Of a DNA stretch of 64,000 bases, positions 9,119 to 18,057 are shown piece by piece (position 1 is the first letter of the stretch; each line of letters starts with the position of its first letter). The stretch covers positions 1,178,001-1,242,000 of the forward strand of contig NZ_JACHIW010000001.1 in assembly GCF_014203395.1 (NCBI RefSeq), given 5' to 3'. Below the pieces are notes generated by a model. It had not been told where the DNA came from. It made no database searches and saw only the letters and a program-made list of their open reading frames with translations. This DNA comes from Saccharopolyspora phatthalungensis. GTDB taxonomy: Bacteria; Actinomycetota; Actinomycetes; Mycobacteriales; Pseudonocardiaceae. The position numbers were made by a program, and so were the translations under genes.

Positions 9119-9913
9119 CTATGTCGCGGGAATCGGTGCTGTCGTGGGCACACGCCCAGTACGGTTCTGGTCGCGGGTGCGTCGCAGGAACGCCAGCAGT
9201 CCCATCCCGGTGAGCAGGGCGCACCAGGACAGCTGCAGCAGCAGGTGCGCGACGGGAGCGACTGTGGAAAACCCGGCGGTGGTCGCGGCTTGCATTGCGC
9301 CGTAGGACGGCAAGACGCGGAGGAAGTCGCTGTCCGCGGCGGGGTTAGGGATCGGGTTCTGCAGTGAGATGTCAATGATGCTGATCATGACGATGAGGAA
9401 CATGCCTTCGAGTTCGCCACGCAGCAACGCGCCCAGCATCACGCCGAGCGCGCCGTAGGTCAGCGCGTCGGTGAACACGCTCGCCGCGAGCAGCAACGGC
9501 TGCTGAGGATGCCAGAAACCCCACGCGATCGCGGTGGCGTAGCAGGAAAGCACGATCGAAACCAGCACGAGGGCGACCACCTTGGCGGCGAGCAGGTGGC
9601 CGCGCGGGTACCCGGCCATCGCCAGCCGCCGGTCGAACGCGCTGGACTTGAACGTGACGGTGAACATCATGAAGCCGACGATCTGGGTGACGGCGTTGAG
9701 CGCGCCCGAGATCTGCGTCAGCTCATTGCCTTGGGCGAGCACCGTGTGGTCCGTGGCACGCAAGTAGAACCGGACGGGAATGTTCGCGATGATCGTGTAG
9801 GCCAGGCTCAGCCAGATCGGCACATAGAGTGCCACCAGCCACATGGCGAGGCGATTGCGAAGGTGTTCGAGCAACGCCATCCGGGTGGCAGTACCGAAGC
9901 GGGTCCACCACAT
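9119..9913 (-). CDS. ABC-2 type exporter permease
   Basis: A protein of 264 residues with about six hydrophobic segments (for example WLVALYVPIWLSLAYTII near 26-43, then segments near 90, 115-135, 150-175 and 225-245). There is no ATPase motif. This is the architecture of ABC-2 permeases that export drugs, lipids or natural products. The ATG lies one base after the upstream ATPase gene, so the two form an exporter, probably a homodimer of each half. It is the last gene of the minus-strand set led by the prenyl synthase fusion, suggesting export of an isoprenoid product or intermediate (inference). Confidence 0.85.
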   Translation of the reverse strand: MWWTRFGTATRMALLEHLRNRLAMWLVALYVPIWLSLAYTIIANIPVRFYLRATDHTVLAQGNELTQISGALNAVTQIVGFMMFTVTFKSSAFDRRLAMAGYPRGHLLAAKVVALVLVSIVLSCYATAIAWGFWHPQQPLLLAASVFTDALTYGALGVMLGALLRGELEGMFLIVMISIIDISLQNPIPNPAADSDFLRVLPSYGAMQAATTAGFSTVAPVAHLLLQLSWCALLTGMGLLAFLRRTRDQNRTGRVPTTAPIPAT

Positions 9914-10531
9914 CTACCGGCCTCCGTGGGAAGTAGTGCCTTCGCGCAGGACGCCGGCCGAAAGTCGGTGCAGCGTGTCGAGGCGGTCGGCGTCGTAGGC
10001 GAGGTGGGAGATCACCAGCACCGAACGGCCCCGGCCGCGCAACCGCTGGGCAAGTTCCCAGAACCGCAGGTAGGTCTCCCAGTCGAAGCCCTGATAGGGC
10101 TCGTCCAGCAATAGCACGTCCGGGTCGTGCATGAGTGCGATGGTCAGGTTCAGCTTCTGCCGCGTGCCGCCGCTGAGCACGCCGACGCGCTCATCGAGGA
10201 AGTCGGCGAACTGTAGTACGTCCATCAGCTCGTGGGCGTAGCTGAGGTCGGGAAGTCCGTACGCCACCTGGAAGAACGCGAGGTGCTGGGCGACGGTGAA
10301 CGCGTCGTTGAGCACCACATGCTGAGGACAGTAGCCGAGCCGTCCGCTCACCGTCGCCGTTCCGTTGGTGGGGGTCAGCTCGCCGCACAGGATGCGCAGC
10401 AACGTCGTCTTGCCCGCTCCGTTCTCGCCGACAACCCCGACGAGGCTGCCGGGCGGAACCTCGAAGGTGACGCCGCGCAAGACCTGACGCTTGCCGTAGC
10501 GGTGGTGCAGCTCGTTCGCGCGAAGGACCAT
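9914..10531 (-). CDS. ABC transporter ATP-binding protein
   Basis: A short ABC ATPase of 205 residues: Walker A GENGAGKTTLL near 34-44, signature LSGGTRQKLNL near 117-127, Walker B VLLLDEP near 139-145 and an H-loop in VISHLAYD near 173. It lies three bases downstream of the prenyl synthase fusion and abuts the permease, so the three genes are probably one operon. The signature LSGGTRQ is typical of ABC-2 drug/lipid exporter ATPases. The substrate is unknown. Confidence 0.88.
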   Translation of the reverse strand: MVLRANELHHRYGKRQVLRGVTFEVPPGSLVGVVGENGAGKTTLLRILCGELTPTNGTATVSGRLGYCPQHVVLNDAFTVAQHLAFFQVAYGLPDLSYAHELMDVLQFADFLDERVGVLSGGTRQKLNLTIALMHDPDVLLLDEPYQGFDWETYLRFWELAQRLRGRGRSVLVISHLAYDADRLDTLHRLSAGVLREGTTSHGGR

Positions 10532-10534
10532 CGT

Positions 10535-12826
10535 TCACTGTCCACTGTTGACGTGTTCGCCCGCTGCGGCCTCGTGGACGCCCACTGTAGTTCCGGGTTC
10601 GCCCACTGCAGGTTCGTGTTCACGCAGCGAGGCGTAGAAGCCAAGGGCGCGCACCATGGCCTTGGCGAAACTCTTCGGCAGCAACGGATACAGCAGTGCC
10701 CACGCCGCCTCGACCTGCGCCTTGGCGTCGTCGTAACAGGCCTGCACGGCGCCGCATTCCACCAGTGCGGCGGCGACCTCGCGCACGGTCGCGTCGCTGG
10801 CGTCGCCGTCGCGCACGGCCGTCCAGATCGCGGCCATCCGGTCGTGCGGCAACCGTCCCACTGCGTGCGCCAGCGGCATCGTCACCTTGCCCGCGCGCAA
10901 GTCCTCGCCGATGTGCTTGGTAGCGCGTACCTCGCCAGACGGCAGGCGGTTGGTGACACCGTCGAGGTCCATCACGTCGTCTGTGATCTGATACGCCAAC
11001 CCAACAGTCTCGAAGTAGTTGCCCATGGCGGTGATTTGCTCTTCGCTCGCCCCGGCGGTCAGTGCGCCGATCTCGGCCAGCGTGCGGGAATAGGCACCGG
11101 TCTTGAGTCGCTGCGCCCAGCGCAGACCATCGAGCAACGCGGTCGGATCACCGGTCGCGACCGCGAGGTTCATGGCGTCGTGGTGTCCAGTGATGTCGAT
11201 GCCCTGCCCCACGTGCGCACCGCGCATCGCCCGTAGGTAGATCTCGTAAGCGTGTAAGCGGCGCCGCTCGTCCGGCAGGATCTCGGCCAGGACGCGGTCG
11301 AGCACGAAGTAGGAAGCGGTACCCGCGTTGATGGCCGTCGGCGCGCCGAACACCAGATGCGCAGTCGGCTCGCCCCGCCGCATCGGCGAGTCGTCTTCCA
11401 CGTCATCGACCATGAGGTATCCCGAGTGGATCAGCTCGGTCACGGCGAGCAGCTGCCGGTACCGCTCGGCGCGCACACCGAACAGCTCCAGCGCGGCGCA
11501 GGTGACGAACGAGCGCCATCCCCGGCCGGATGTGTCCGAGACGTAGCGCAGGGGCCGGACCATGGCGTCGTACACGGCCTTGTGAGGTGCGCCGGACGCC
11601 TCCCGCGCGGCGAGTGCCACGGTGAGCGCTTCGCTCGGGGAATCCGGGTACAGCTTGCGCACCTCGTCGTGCGTGACGTCCCGCAGACGCCCGAGAAACT
11701 CCTCGATCCGCCCGACCCTGTTGGCACGCATCACTTCGATGAACGCGCGGCCCGACACCGGTTCGCCCCGCATGGTGCCGCGCACGTTCGCGCAGGCCTC
11801 CAGATAGGACCCGTTGGCGACCATCGTGAGGATTTCCTGCTGCGGGAGCTCGGCTTCGACTACGACATCCAGTTCCAGCGCGGGCGCGGACAAGCTCCAC
11901 CGCGTGGGGTAGGTGTTCAACGAGGACAGCGATGTCCACGGCCGGTCACCGACCAGCTCAACCTCGCAGGACACCCGCTCGGCGTCCGGCGAGTACGCGG
12001 TGGCGAACCGCTGGGTGAATACGCTTTGGCGGGAGTTGACGTCGATGTGGTCGATCGTCGCCGCGCTGATCTCCCAGCCGTTGTCCAGCTGGATCCCCGT
12101 CCAGTTCCAGGTACCGTCCGGGTAACGCTGGTCCCCGTCCGGCCGCAGGTACTCCGCGCCGAAGGTGTGCTCGTACCAGCCGCTGCCGGACACCGTGGCG
12201 TTGCCGATGCGGCCACGCACCGCCATGCGCGGGGCGAAGTAGGAGAACGCCTCCGACTCCGGGCCCTGGAACCTGACCTGGAACACATCATCGTGCTGGA
12301 TGATGGGTGGCTTCCCAGGCGTGAAGACCAGATCGCAAGACTGCGTGTCGTCGTCGAACGTGACGTGGTACGAGCCGTCCGCCAGCTTGCGCAACGTCGC
12401 GACGTCGCCGTAGCGCAGGTCGAGCTCGTGCTCGGCGATCCTCACCTCGCCGCTCATAAGCAGGTCGGGAGAGACCGGGGTGCCGTCGTCGAAGATTTCG
12501 ACAAGCGCCTGCCGCACACCGGGATCCATGACCGCGTCGTTCGTGATCGTGGTGCGCGCGGTGTCGATCCAGCCTCGATCAACCCATACCGCGCTCGCAT
12601 GTCTTCCAGCCGTGTGATCGGTGCGTCCGATCATGGCGAAATGCGCGCGCAGCGGCTCCTCAGCACGCGTCGCCAGGTGGCGGACGAACACAAGGACCAG
12701 GCCGACATCGTCACCGTGCTCGGTCGTGAGGTGGGTGTGGAAGTACCACCACTCCATGCCGCAATCCAGGTGCGGCAAATCATCCACCACTGGGTCGATC
12801 GTGGCTTCGGGCAGATCCCGCACCAT
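10535..12826 (-). CDS. Fusion of CrtC/AttH-like domain and isoprenyl diphosphate synthase
   Basis: A protein of 763 residues. Residues about 1-360 resemble the CrtC/AttH lipocalin-like family: GMEWWYFHTHL near the N-terminus, then many beta strands and SGSGWYEHTFGAEY. CrtC enzymes hydrate carotenoids, and related domains are used as terpene hydratases or cyclases. Residues about 400-740 are a trans-isoprenyl diphosphate synthase: first Asp-rich motif DDVEDDSPMRRG (near 470), second motif DDVMDLDG (near 630), plus KHIGEDLRAGKV between the latter and the C-terminus. All catalytic Asp and Arg residues are present. A single chain could make an allylic diphosphate and then modify or cyclise the chain. 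The product length cannot be read reliably. Downstream ABC exporter genes follow within a few bases. The start GTG/ATG near 12826 has no strong ribosome site. Confidence 0.85.
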   Translation of the reverse strand: MVRDLPEATIDPVVDDLPHLDCGMEWWYFHTHLTTEHGDDVGLVLVFVRHLATRAEEPLRAHFAMIGRTDHTAGRHASAVWVDRGWIDTARTTITNDAVMDPGVRQALVEIFDDGTPVSPDLLMSGEVRIAEHELDLRYGDVATLRKLADGSYHVTFDDDTQSCDLVFTPGKPPIIQHDDVFQVRFQGPESEAFSYFAPRMAVRGRIGNATVSGSGWYEHTFGAEYLRPDGDQRYPDGTWNWTGIQLDNGWEISAATIDHIDVNSRQSVFTQRFATAYSPDAERVSCEVELVGDRPWTSLSSLNTYPTRWSLSAPALELDVVVEAELPQQEILTMVANGSYLEACANVRGTMRGEPVSGRAFIEVMRANRVGRIEEFLGRLRDVTHDEVRKLYPDSPSEALTVALAAREASGAPHKAVYDAMVRPLRYVSDTSGRGWRSFVTCAALELFGVRAERYRQLLAVTELIHSGYLMVDDVEDDSPMRRGEPTAHLVFGAPTAINAGTASYFVLDRVLAEILPDERRRLHAYEIYLRAMRGAHVGQGIDITGHHDAMNLAVATGDPTALLDGLRWAQRLKTGAYSRTLAEIGALTAGASEEQITAMGNYFETVGLAYQITDDVMDLDGVTNRLPSGEVRATKHIGEDLRAGKVTMPLAHAVGRLPHDRMAAIWTAVRDGDASDATVREVAAALVECGAVQACYDDAKAQVEAAWALLYPLLPKSFAKAMVRALGFYASLREHEPAVGEPGTTVGVHEAAAGEHVNSGQ

Positions 12827-12936
12827 CTAGCGAACCTCCCACTCACAGTAACTGCGCGTGCGCAGTATGTACCACAGATCGCTTGAGTCCGAATCAATCG
12901 GGTGGCCCGTTGACCACCCCGCGTGGTCATGACACA

Positions 12937-13100
12937 AGCGTGACCGGACAAGCCACCGATTTGAGCGTCGAGGTAGCGGGCAGGGAACAGCACCAGCGCA
13001 TTCAGCACGAGGCCAAGGGCGCCACGCTGGTCGTCCATACCTTCGCAGTAGCGCTGGCGCACTTAGCCGCACCGGCCGTAGAAGACCCGCCGCGACCGCG
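12937..13100 (-). pseudogene. Tn3-family transposase, C-terminal remnant
   Basis: Reading the minus strand gives RRVFYGRCG, an in-frame TAA stop, then VRQRYCEGMDDQRGALGLVL and NALVLFPARYLDAQ. This matches the conserved C-terminal region of Tn3-family TnpA proteins (VFYG, then RQRYREGxEDQLGALGLVLNAVVLWNTRYLD). Only about 50 residues survive, with a stop codon and no downstream helix, so it is a dead fragment. It sits between the prenyl synthase fusion and the SsgA-like gene, shortly left of the catabolic island, and records an old transposon. No 38-bp terminal repeat was recognised. Confidence 0.75.
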
Positions 13101-13218
13101 GCGTCGAGCTCGGTCTGGATCTTGGCCTCGATCATGCGTGCTGCTGGGCCAGGTCAAAAAGCAGCGGCTGTGCGGGTTGGGGGGGATAGCCAGGGGCGAG
13201 CAACTGGGGCGGCAGGCT

Positions 13219-13422
13219 TTAACGTCGACGGGTGAACCCCGAGAGAGGCTTTGATTGTTCGGGCGCGGACCGGGTGCGGGTCATGGGCTTGCGCGCCATC
13301 GGCGGGCGTTGGCAGGTCTGCAAACCACTGCACCGAAACCATGCCTGAGCGGTCATCGCGTTGACGCGGTCGGCGGCTGCACGGCATTCCGCCAGAGCAC
13401 GCCTGAATTCGCGGCGGCTCAT
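13219..13422 (-). CDS. Small basic protein, hypothetical
   Basis: A possible 67-residue protein starting MSRREFRRALAECRAAADRV and ending in a basic tail (SGFTRRR). The amphipathic charged N-terminal helix looks real, but the C-terminal half has no recognisable domain. The frame is open further upstream to 13548. It could also be chance coding in a region that already holds transposon debris. Confidence 0.3.
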   Translation of the reverse strand: MSRREFRRALAECRAAADRVNAMTAQAWFRCSGLQTCQRPPMARKPMTRTRSAPEQSKPLSGFTRRR

Positions 13423-13585
13423 CCGGTCGGCATGGTCGGTATGGCAAGTTGTCGTCTTCGGTGGCTGCCGCCTGGTACTCCTCGGCATCGACGGCCACCA
13501 GAAGTCCGCGCTAAGGCAGCGCGGGACTCTCAGCTGACCGGGCGGCACGTTGCTAGCAACCGCGACCGTCCTGGTAAGCGACCGG

Positions 13586-14011
13586 TCACAGTTCGTGCTG
13601 CATCAGCTGGCTCAGCGCCTCGTCGACATTCATGAACAGGTGCTCGTCACCGGGCGCGACGACCTCGTAGCTGTCGTTCAAGAACTCCGCCAGCAGATCG
13701 GCGTCGGCTTCGAAGATGGCCTGTCCGGCCGGCGAGGTCAACGTGATCAGGACCAGCGCGGTCTCGCCCGAGCGGGGGCTGATCCGCACGTCGCCTTCAC
13801 CGCTGTCGACCAACAGCCCGTCGGCCAGGAGATCTCGGCCGAACACCCAGTCAACCGTGTTGGGCTTACCGGCGTTGAAGCTCATCGACACCTCGTAGGG
13901 GTTACGGCTGTCGTACCGCAGCTCCACCCCCACCGGCGCGCTCACGCTGGCCGGGGCCACGAGGTGGAAGAGAGTGGCGGTCTGGATCGTCCGGTGGTCG
14001 CTGGCCATCAT
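13586..14011 (-). CDS. SsgA-like sporulation/cell-division regulator (SALP)
   Basis: A protein of 141 residues matching the actinobacterial SsgA-like family: VGVELRYDSRNPYEVSMSFN, then VDWVFGRDLLADGLL, GEGDVRISP and a C-terminal FLNDSYEVVAPGDEH. These proteins occur in morphologically complex actinomycetes and control septum placement and sporulation through FtsZ localisation. The conserved middle motif (W-x-F-x-RDLL) is intact and length is normal (usual range 130-145). No operon partner is visible; it stands alone on the minus strand. The call is good at family level; which SALP subtype it is cannot be read. Confidence 0.9.
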   Translation of the reverse strand: MMASDHRTIQTATLFHLVAPASVSAPVGVELRYDSRNPYEVSMSFNAGKPNTVDWVFGRDLLADGLLVDSGEGDVRISPRSGETALVLITLTSPAGQAIFEADADLLAEFLNDSYEVVAPGDEHLFMNVDEALSQLMQHEL

Positions 14012-14760
14012 TGTGTGCTCCTCGGTGTCGGCCCCCTGGCTGACTCAAGCTTGACCGACCCCGGTCGAGGACTTCTTCACGTCCTCTACAGGCGGCCGGG
14101 AGCACCGAACCCACGCGACGATCGACAGCGCCCACACACTCCCAACAGGGCACGCTGAGCTGGACTTTTGCCCCGTCCAGCGGTCTCTACGGCCATCGGC
14201 ACGACAGGGCTGCAACCTGCGTCACATCGCCGCCTCGCGAGAACAAAGGCCCAGATCGTAGGACTTCGCGGCAGCCCGACGAGGCCGAACCCCCGGGAAT
14301 CCGAGAGTTCACCACTGAGCAGGCTGCGGCGGCACCTTGACCCAAGAATCCCGCCCACGAAACGCCTGCGATCCGCGCCAGCTCCGGCGAGCTGGCGCCG
14401 CTTCCGAAACGCCTTGCAGCAACCCGCACCTATGTGGAGCCGTACCTCTGCAGGGCTTGCGAGTGGGCGCGGTCCGCGGTGACCGCGACGTTGCGACAGT
14501 CACCAAGCACCTCGACGCAGCACTCTGGGCTGTTCTTACACTCCGCCTCCCGGAACATGGGCGCTTGCCCCATGTTGTGGCTATGCGTCGCGCCGAACAA
14601 TGGCGGGGCAGGCGCCACCCGATCTCTGGGTGGGCCGCCACCGGGTCGCGGCGTCGCGACGCAAGCCCGATCCATTCGTCCGCAGTCTTCTGCTTCCTGC
14701 TTGCGAAGCACAGGAGCGTCTCGTCAGAGTACGGAAGCAGGGCAAGGAGGAAATCAGACC
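14012..14760. other. Gene-free stretch at left edge of catabolic island
   Basis: About 750 bases without a supported gene. It holds the promoter of the oxidase gene and the inverted repeat at 14554-14576. Open frames on both strands have no recognisable protein features. This is the likely left junction of the island, but I see no direct repeat or att-like site. Confidence 0.5.
14554..14576. promoter_or_regulatory. Inverted repeat upstream of oxidase gene
   Basis: Perfect 8-base arms AACATGGG and CCCATGTT separated by 7 bases, about 185 bases before the oxidase start. It could be an operator for a dimeric regulator. No T-run follows, so a terminator is less likely. Confidence 0.4.
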
Positions 14761-15891
14761 ATGGAATCATTCGAGGCAGCTGTCGTCGGCATGGGAGCGC
14801 TGGGCAGCGCCGCCGCCTATCATCTCGCACGCAAAGGCGCCCGTGTCGTCGCCTTCGAACAGTTCGAGCTCGGTCATGTGCGCGGAGCCTCGCACGACAC
14901 CTCCCGCATCGTCCGAACCTCCTACGGGGCACCCCAGTACGTGCGCCTTGCCCAGTCGGCTTACCAGGACTGGGCAGACCTCGAGCGGGAATCCGGCGAA
15001 CGGCTAATGAGCATCACCGGCGGCGTGATCTTCTTTCCCGCTGACGGACCGTACTCGGCATCCGACTTCACCGCCGCCCTCGAGGAGTGCGGTGCCCCGC
15101 ACGAAATGCTCACGCCCGCCGAAGTGCACAAGCGCTGGCCGCAGTTCAGGATCCCGGAGAACGTCGAGATCGTCTACACGGCCGATTCGGGAATCGTGCA
15201 CGCGGCGCGCACAGTGGCAACCCTCCAGATGCGGGCCCGGGCGCATGGCGCCGACATCCGCGATCGCACGCCGGTCCAACGGCTCACCCCGGGCGGTTCC
15301 GGCGTCGTTCTGCACACCGCGAACGGCGATATCCGCGCGGACAGGGTGATTCTCGCCGCCGACGCCTGGACGAACACGCTCCTGGAACCGCTTGGTGCCG
15401 CCATCCCACTGGATGTCATGCAGGAGCAGGTCACCTACTTCAGGCCGGACGACCCCGACGACTTCGGTCGTGAGCGGTTTCCGGTGTGGATCTGGGAGGA
15501 CGAGCAATGCTTCTACGGCTTCCCGACATACGGAGAGCCGACCATCAAAGCCGCCCGCGACGTGTCCGGCAACCGGATGATGCCCGACGAGCGCTCCTTC
15601 GTCCCATCGGCGGAGCTCACCGAGCAGCTGTCGTCCTTCGTCCACGGCCTCATCCCGGCAAGCGGTCCAGACCTGCGCACCGTGACCTGTCAGTACGCGC
15701 TCACACCCGATCGGCGCTTCGTCATCAGCCCGCTGCGGCAGCACCCAGACATCATCGTCGCACTCGCGGCCGGGCACGGTTTCAAGTTCACCCCTGCCAT
15801 CGGGCGCATCCTCGCGGAGTTGGCCGTCGACGGCCGGACATCGGACGACATCTCCGCTTTCGTCGCGCCGACTCCCGTCCCGGCGGGTTAG
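14761..15891 (+). CDS. FAD-dependent sarcosine/N-methyl amino acid oxidase-like enzyme
   Basis: A protein of 376 residues of the monomeric sarcosine oxidase / N-methyltryptophan oxidase family. The N-terminal Rossmann motif reads VVGMGALGSAAAYHLA, followed by ASHDTSRIVRTSYG, the flavin-contacting region. RTVTCQYALTPDRRFVI near 305 carries the Cys that binds FAD covalently in this family, and AAGHGFKFTPAIG closes the flavin site. It should oxidise a secondary or N-methyl amine to an imine plus H2O2. The start was chosen from the ATG following AAGGAGGA at 14744-14751; earlier starts have no family match. It leads the island, about 260 bases before the importer operon, so its substrate may arrive through that importer (inference). 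Confidence 0.88.
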   Translation: MESFEAAVVGMGALGSAAAYHLARKGARVVAFEQFELGHVRGASHDTSRIVRTSYGAPQYVRLAQSAYQDWADLERESGERLMSITGGVIFFPADGPYSASDFTAALEECGAPHEMLTPAEVHKRWPQFRIPENVEIVYTADSGIVHAARTVATLQMRARAHGADIRDRTPVQRLTPGGSGVVLHTANGDIRADRVILAADAWTNTLLEPLGAAIPLDVMQEQVTYFRPDDPDDFGRERFPVWIWEDEQCFYGFPTYGEPTIKAARDVSGNRMMPDERSFVPSAELTEQLSSFVHGLIPASGPDLRTVTCQYALTPDRRFVISPLRQHPDIIVALAAGHGFKFTPAIGRILAELAVDGRTSDDISAFVAPTPVPAG

Positions 15892-16153
15892 CCAGGTGTG
15901 CAAGTTCGTCGTTGGATGTCACGGTTCCGGCCTCGGCCTGCCTCGATCTCTGGAGGGTTCACCCATCATGCAGTGGGTCCAGTGGGGAAAAGCGACGTTT
16001 AGCCGATCGTCCACGCTCAGTAGGGTGACCGCTATGTCACCGGCGACAGTCTCGTGCGGCGAACCCTGTCTGGGTCGCCATCGGCAGCAGGCCCGGGGGG
16101 CGCCGCTTCACTGTCGATGCTCGTGGCGTACACGGCCGGAGGTGAGGTGCTGA

Positions 16154-17104
16154 ATGCTCCGTTACATCGTCTCACGCCTGCTCTCATCTCTCTTCGTCCT
16201 TTTCGTACTCTCGGTCCTCGTGTTCTCGATGGTCCGGATCATCCCCGGCGACCCGCTCTCCGCGTTCGCCGATCCGTCCAATCCCGACCCCGCCGCGCTG
16301 GACGCCCTCCGTCACGAGCTCGGCCTCGATCAGCCTTGGTACACGCAGTATTTCGTCTGGCTCGCAGGTGTCCTGCATGGCGACTTCGGCCGTGCGATTA
16401 CGGTGCCCGGCGAGGTGTCCGATCTGATCGCGGCGCGGTTGCCGCTCAGTCTCGGGCTCGCCGTCCTGGGCACGATCTTCGGTGCGCTCATAGGCATCCC
16501 TGCCGGAGTGCTCGCCGCGACTCGCTGGCGCAGACTCGCCGATCACATGGTGCGGGGATCCACTTTCGTGCTTATGGCGACGCCGCCGTTCGTACTGGGT
16601 ACCATTCTCATCCTCATCAACTCGCTCACCCTCAGACTCCCGCTGGTCGGGTTCTCTCGTGCGGCAACTGATCCGCTCAAGGCCATCGGGGTGCTCATCC
16701 TGCCCGCCCTGCTGATCGGGCTCGTCCTCGCCGGGGTCATCGCGCGCTATACGCGCGGCACACTCCTGGACACGCTCGGTCAGGACTTCGTTCGCACTGC
16801 GAGAGCCAAAGGCGCTTCGCCCGGCAGACTCGTACGGCGGCATGCCTTGCGCAACGCGCTCATCCCCGTGACGACCGTCGTCGGGATCGAGCTTGCGGCG
16901 TTCGTCGGGGGGACGGTCGTCATCGAGACCGTCTTCGCCTTGCCCGGGATGGGCACACTCCTGATCACCGGCATTCGCGCCTCCGACTATCCGATCATTC
17001 AGGCCACCGTGCTCCTCATCGGCGCGGTTTATGTCCTCATCAACTTCGTCGTCGATCTCATCTATCCGCTGATCGACCCACGAGTGAGGGTTCATACGCG
17101 ATGA
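16154..17104 (+). CDS. Dpp/Opp-type ABC importer permease (DppB-like)
   Basis: A protein of 316 residues with about six membrane segments, starting MLRYIVSRLLSSLFVLFVLS, and the EAA-loop region RAKGASPGRLVRRHALRNAL near 215-234 typical of DppB/OppB/NikB permeases. The ATG follows GGAGGTGAGG. Its stop overlaps the next start (ATGA). This is the first of four translationally coupled genes making the two permeases and two ATPases of a peptide/opine/nickel-type importer. The operon contains no solute-binding protein; a lone one at 28952-30529 in the same island is the obvious partner. Confidence 0.9.
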   Translation: MLRYIVSRLLSSLFVLFVLSVLVFSMVRIIPGDPLSAFADPSNPDPAALDALRHELGLDQPWYTQYFVWLAGVLHGDFGRAITVPGEVSDLIAARLPLSLGLAVLGTIFGALIGIPAGVLAATRWRRLADHMVRGSTFVLMATPPFVLGTILILINSLTLRLPLVGFSRAATDPLKAIGVLILPALLIGLVLAGVIARYTRGTLLDTLGQDFVRTARAKGASPGRLVRRHALRNALIPVTTVVGIELAAFVGGTVVIETVFALPGMGTLLITGIRASDYPIIQATVLLIGAVYVLINFVVDLIYPLIDPRVRVHTR

Positions 17105-18057
17105 CTGTCACCCGGGAACTCGCCATGGCCAAGGCTGTCAAAGGCCGCGCGCGTAGACGGCGCCTCGGTCCCTCTTTCTGGAGCGGCGCGGGCATCCTGC
17201 TCGCCATCCTGGTCCTTTCGACCTGGATGAGCCTCTGGCCGCTACACGATCCGCTCGGCAGCGTAGGTAAGGCATTGTCCGGTCCCAGCCTGCAGAGTCC
17301 GCTCGGCACGGACAATCTCGGGCGCGACACTTTCACGAGATTGGCGCTGGCGGCGCGAACGAGTCTGCTCATCTCCGGCGCGGCCGCACTTCTGGGCGCG
17401 GCGATCGGCACGGTCATTGGATTGATCGCCGGATACGTTGGGGGGTGGGTAGATTCAATCATCATGCGCATCGTCGATGCGATGCTCGCGCTCCCGGCGA
17501 TCCTCGTTGCCCTCGTCGTCGGCGTCGTTATCGGAAACGGCCCAGGACCGCTGATCTTCGCGCTGGGACTGGTCTTCGCCCCCGGGTTCGCCCGTGTCAT
17601 GCGCGCCCCGGTTATCGCGCTGCGCGAGCGCGATTTCGTGCTCGCCGCCCGGCTGAGCGGCGTACACGGCAGGCGGGTCGTCATCGAGCACATCCTGCCG
17701 AACGTGCTCACGCCACTGTTCGTGCAATTCGCCTCGGTCGCCTCGCAGGTGGTGCTCATCGAGGCCGCGCTGAGCTATCTGGGGCAGGGCGTTCAGGCCC
17801 CCCAGCCGTCCGCCGGCCGCATGATCAGTGAGTTCACGCGATTCATGCAGTTGCAGCCTCTGCTGATCATCTTGCCCTCGTTGATCATCGTGCTGCTGTC
17901 ATCGGCGTGGAATCTCCTCGCCGACGGCGTCCAGGATTACCTCGCGCCTCGCCGGGAACCGGCGTTCTCCCTGGGGCGACGCGGTGCCGACCGTCCCGGG
18001 AGAACACCCGGGAAGACGCCGCTCCACTCCGAGGAAGCAGAGAAGAGACGATCGTGA
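17101..18057 (+). CDS. Dpp/Opp-type ABC importer permease (DppC-like)
   Basis: A protein of 318 residues. After a basic N-terminus comes a membrane segment, SPLGTDNLGRDTFTRL, the conserved periplasm-proximal motif of DppC/OppC proteins, then further membrane segments and an EAA loop around AARLSGVHGRRVVIEHILPN. The C-terminus is longer than usual and basic (about 30 residues after LADGVQDYL). It overlaps the upstream gene by ATGA and the downstream one by GTGA. It forms the heteromeric channel with the preceding permease. Confidence 0.9.
   Translation: MTVTRELAMAKAVKGRARRRRLGPSFWSGAGILLAILVLSTWMSLWPLHDPLGSVGKALSGPSLQSPLGTDNLGRDTFTRLALAARTSLLISGAAALLGAAIGTVIGLIAGYVGGWVDSIIMRIVDAMLALPAILVALVVGVVIGNGPGPLIFALGLVFAPGFARVMRAPVIALRERDFVLAARLSGVHGRRVVIEHILPNVLTPLFVQFASVASQVVLIEAALSYLGQGVQAPQPSAGRMISEFTRFMQLQPLLIILPSLIIVLLSSAWNLLADGVQDYLAPRREPAFSLGRRGADRPGRTPGKTPLHSEEAEKRRS

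Noticed and set aside
8938-9213. Possible 91-codon gene left of the ABC permease.
   Set aside because: Overlaps the end of the permease gene, has no domain and the composition is mixed; kept only as possible remnant in the gap entry.
11357-12886. 509-codon + strand frame opposite the prenyl synthase fusion.
   Set aside because: Shadow of a gene with intact catalytic motifs on the other strand.
14012-14760. Looked for a copy of the tRNA 3' end as a left att site of the island.
   Set aside because: No match to GGTTCGAACC or the CCGGGGGCACCA end was seen here.
15896-16153. Short + frame with a plausible ribosome site (ATG near 15968) before the importer operon.
   Set aside because: No signal peptide or domain; likely leader DNA. 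It does not supply the missing binding protein.
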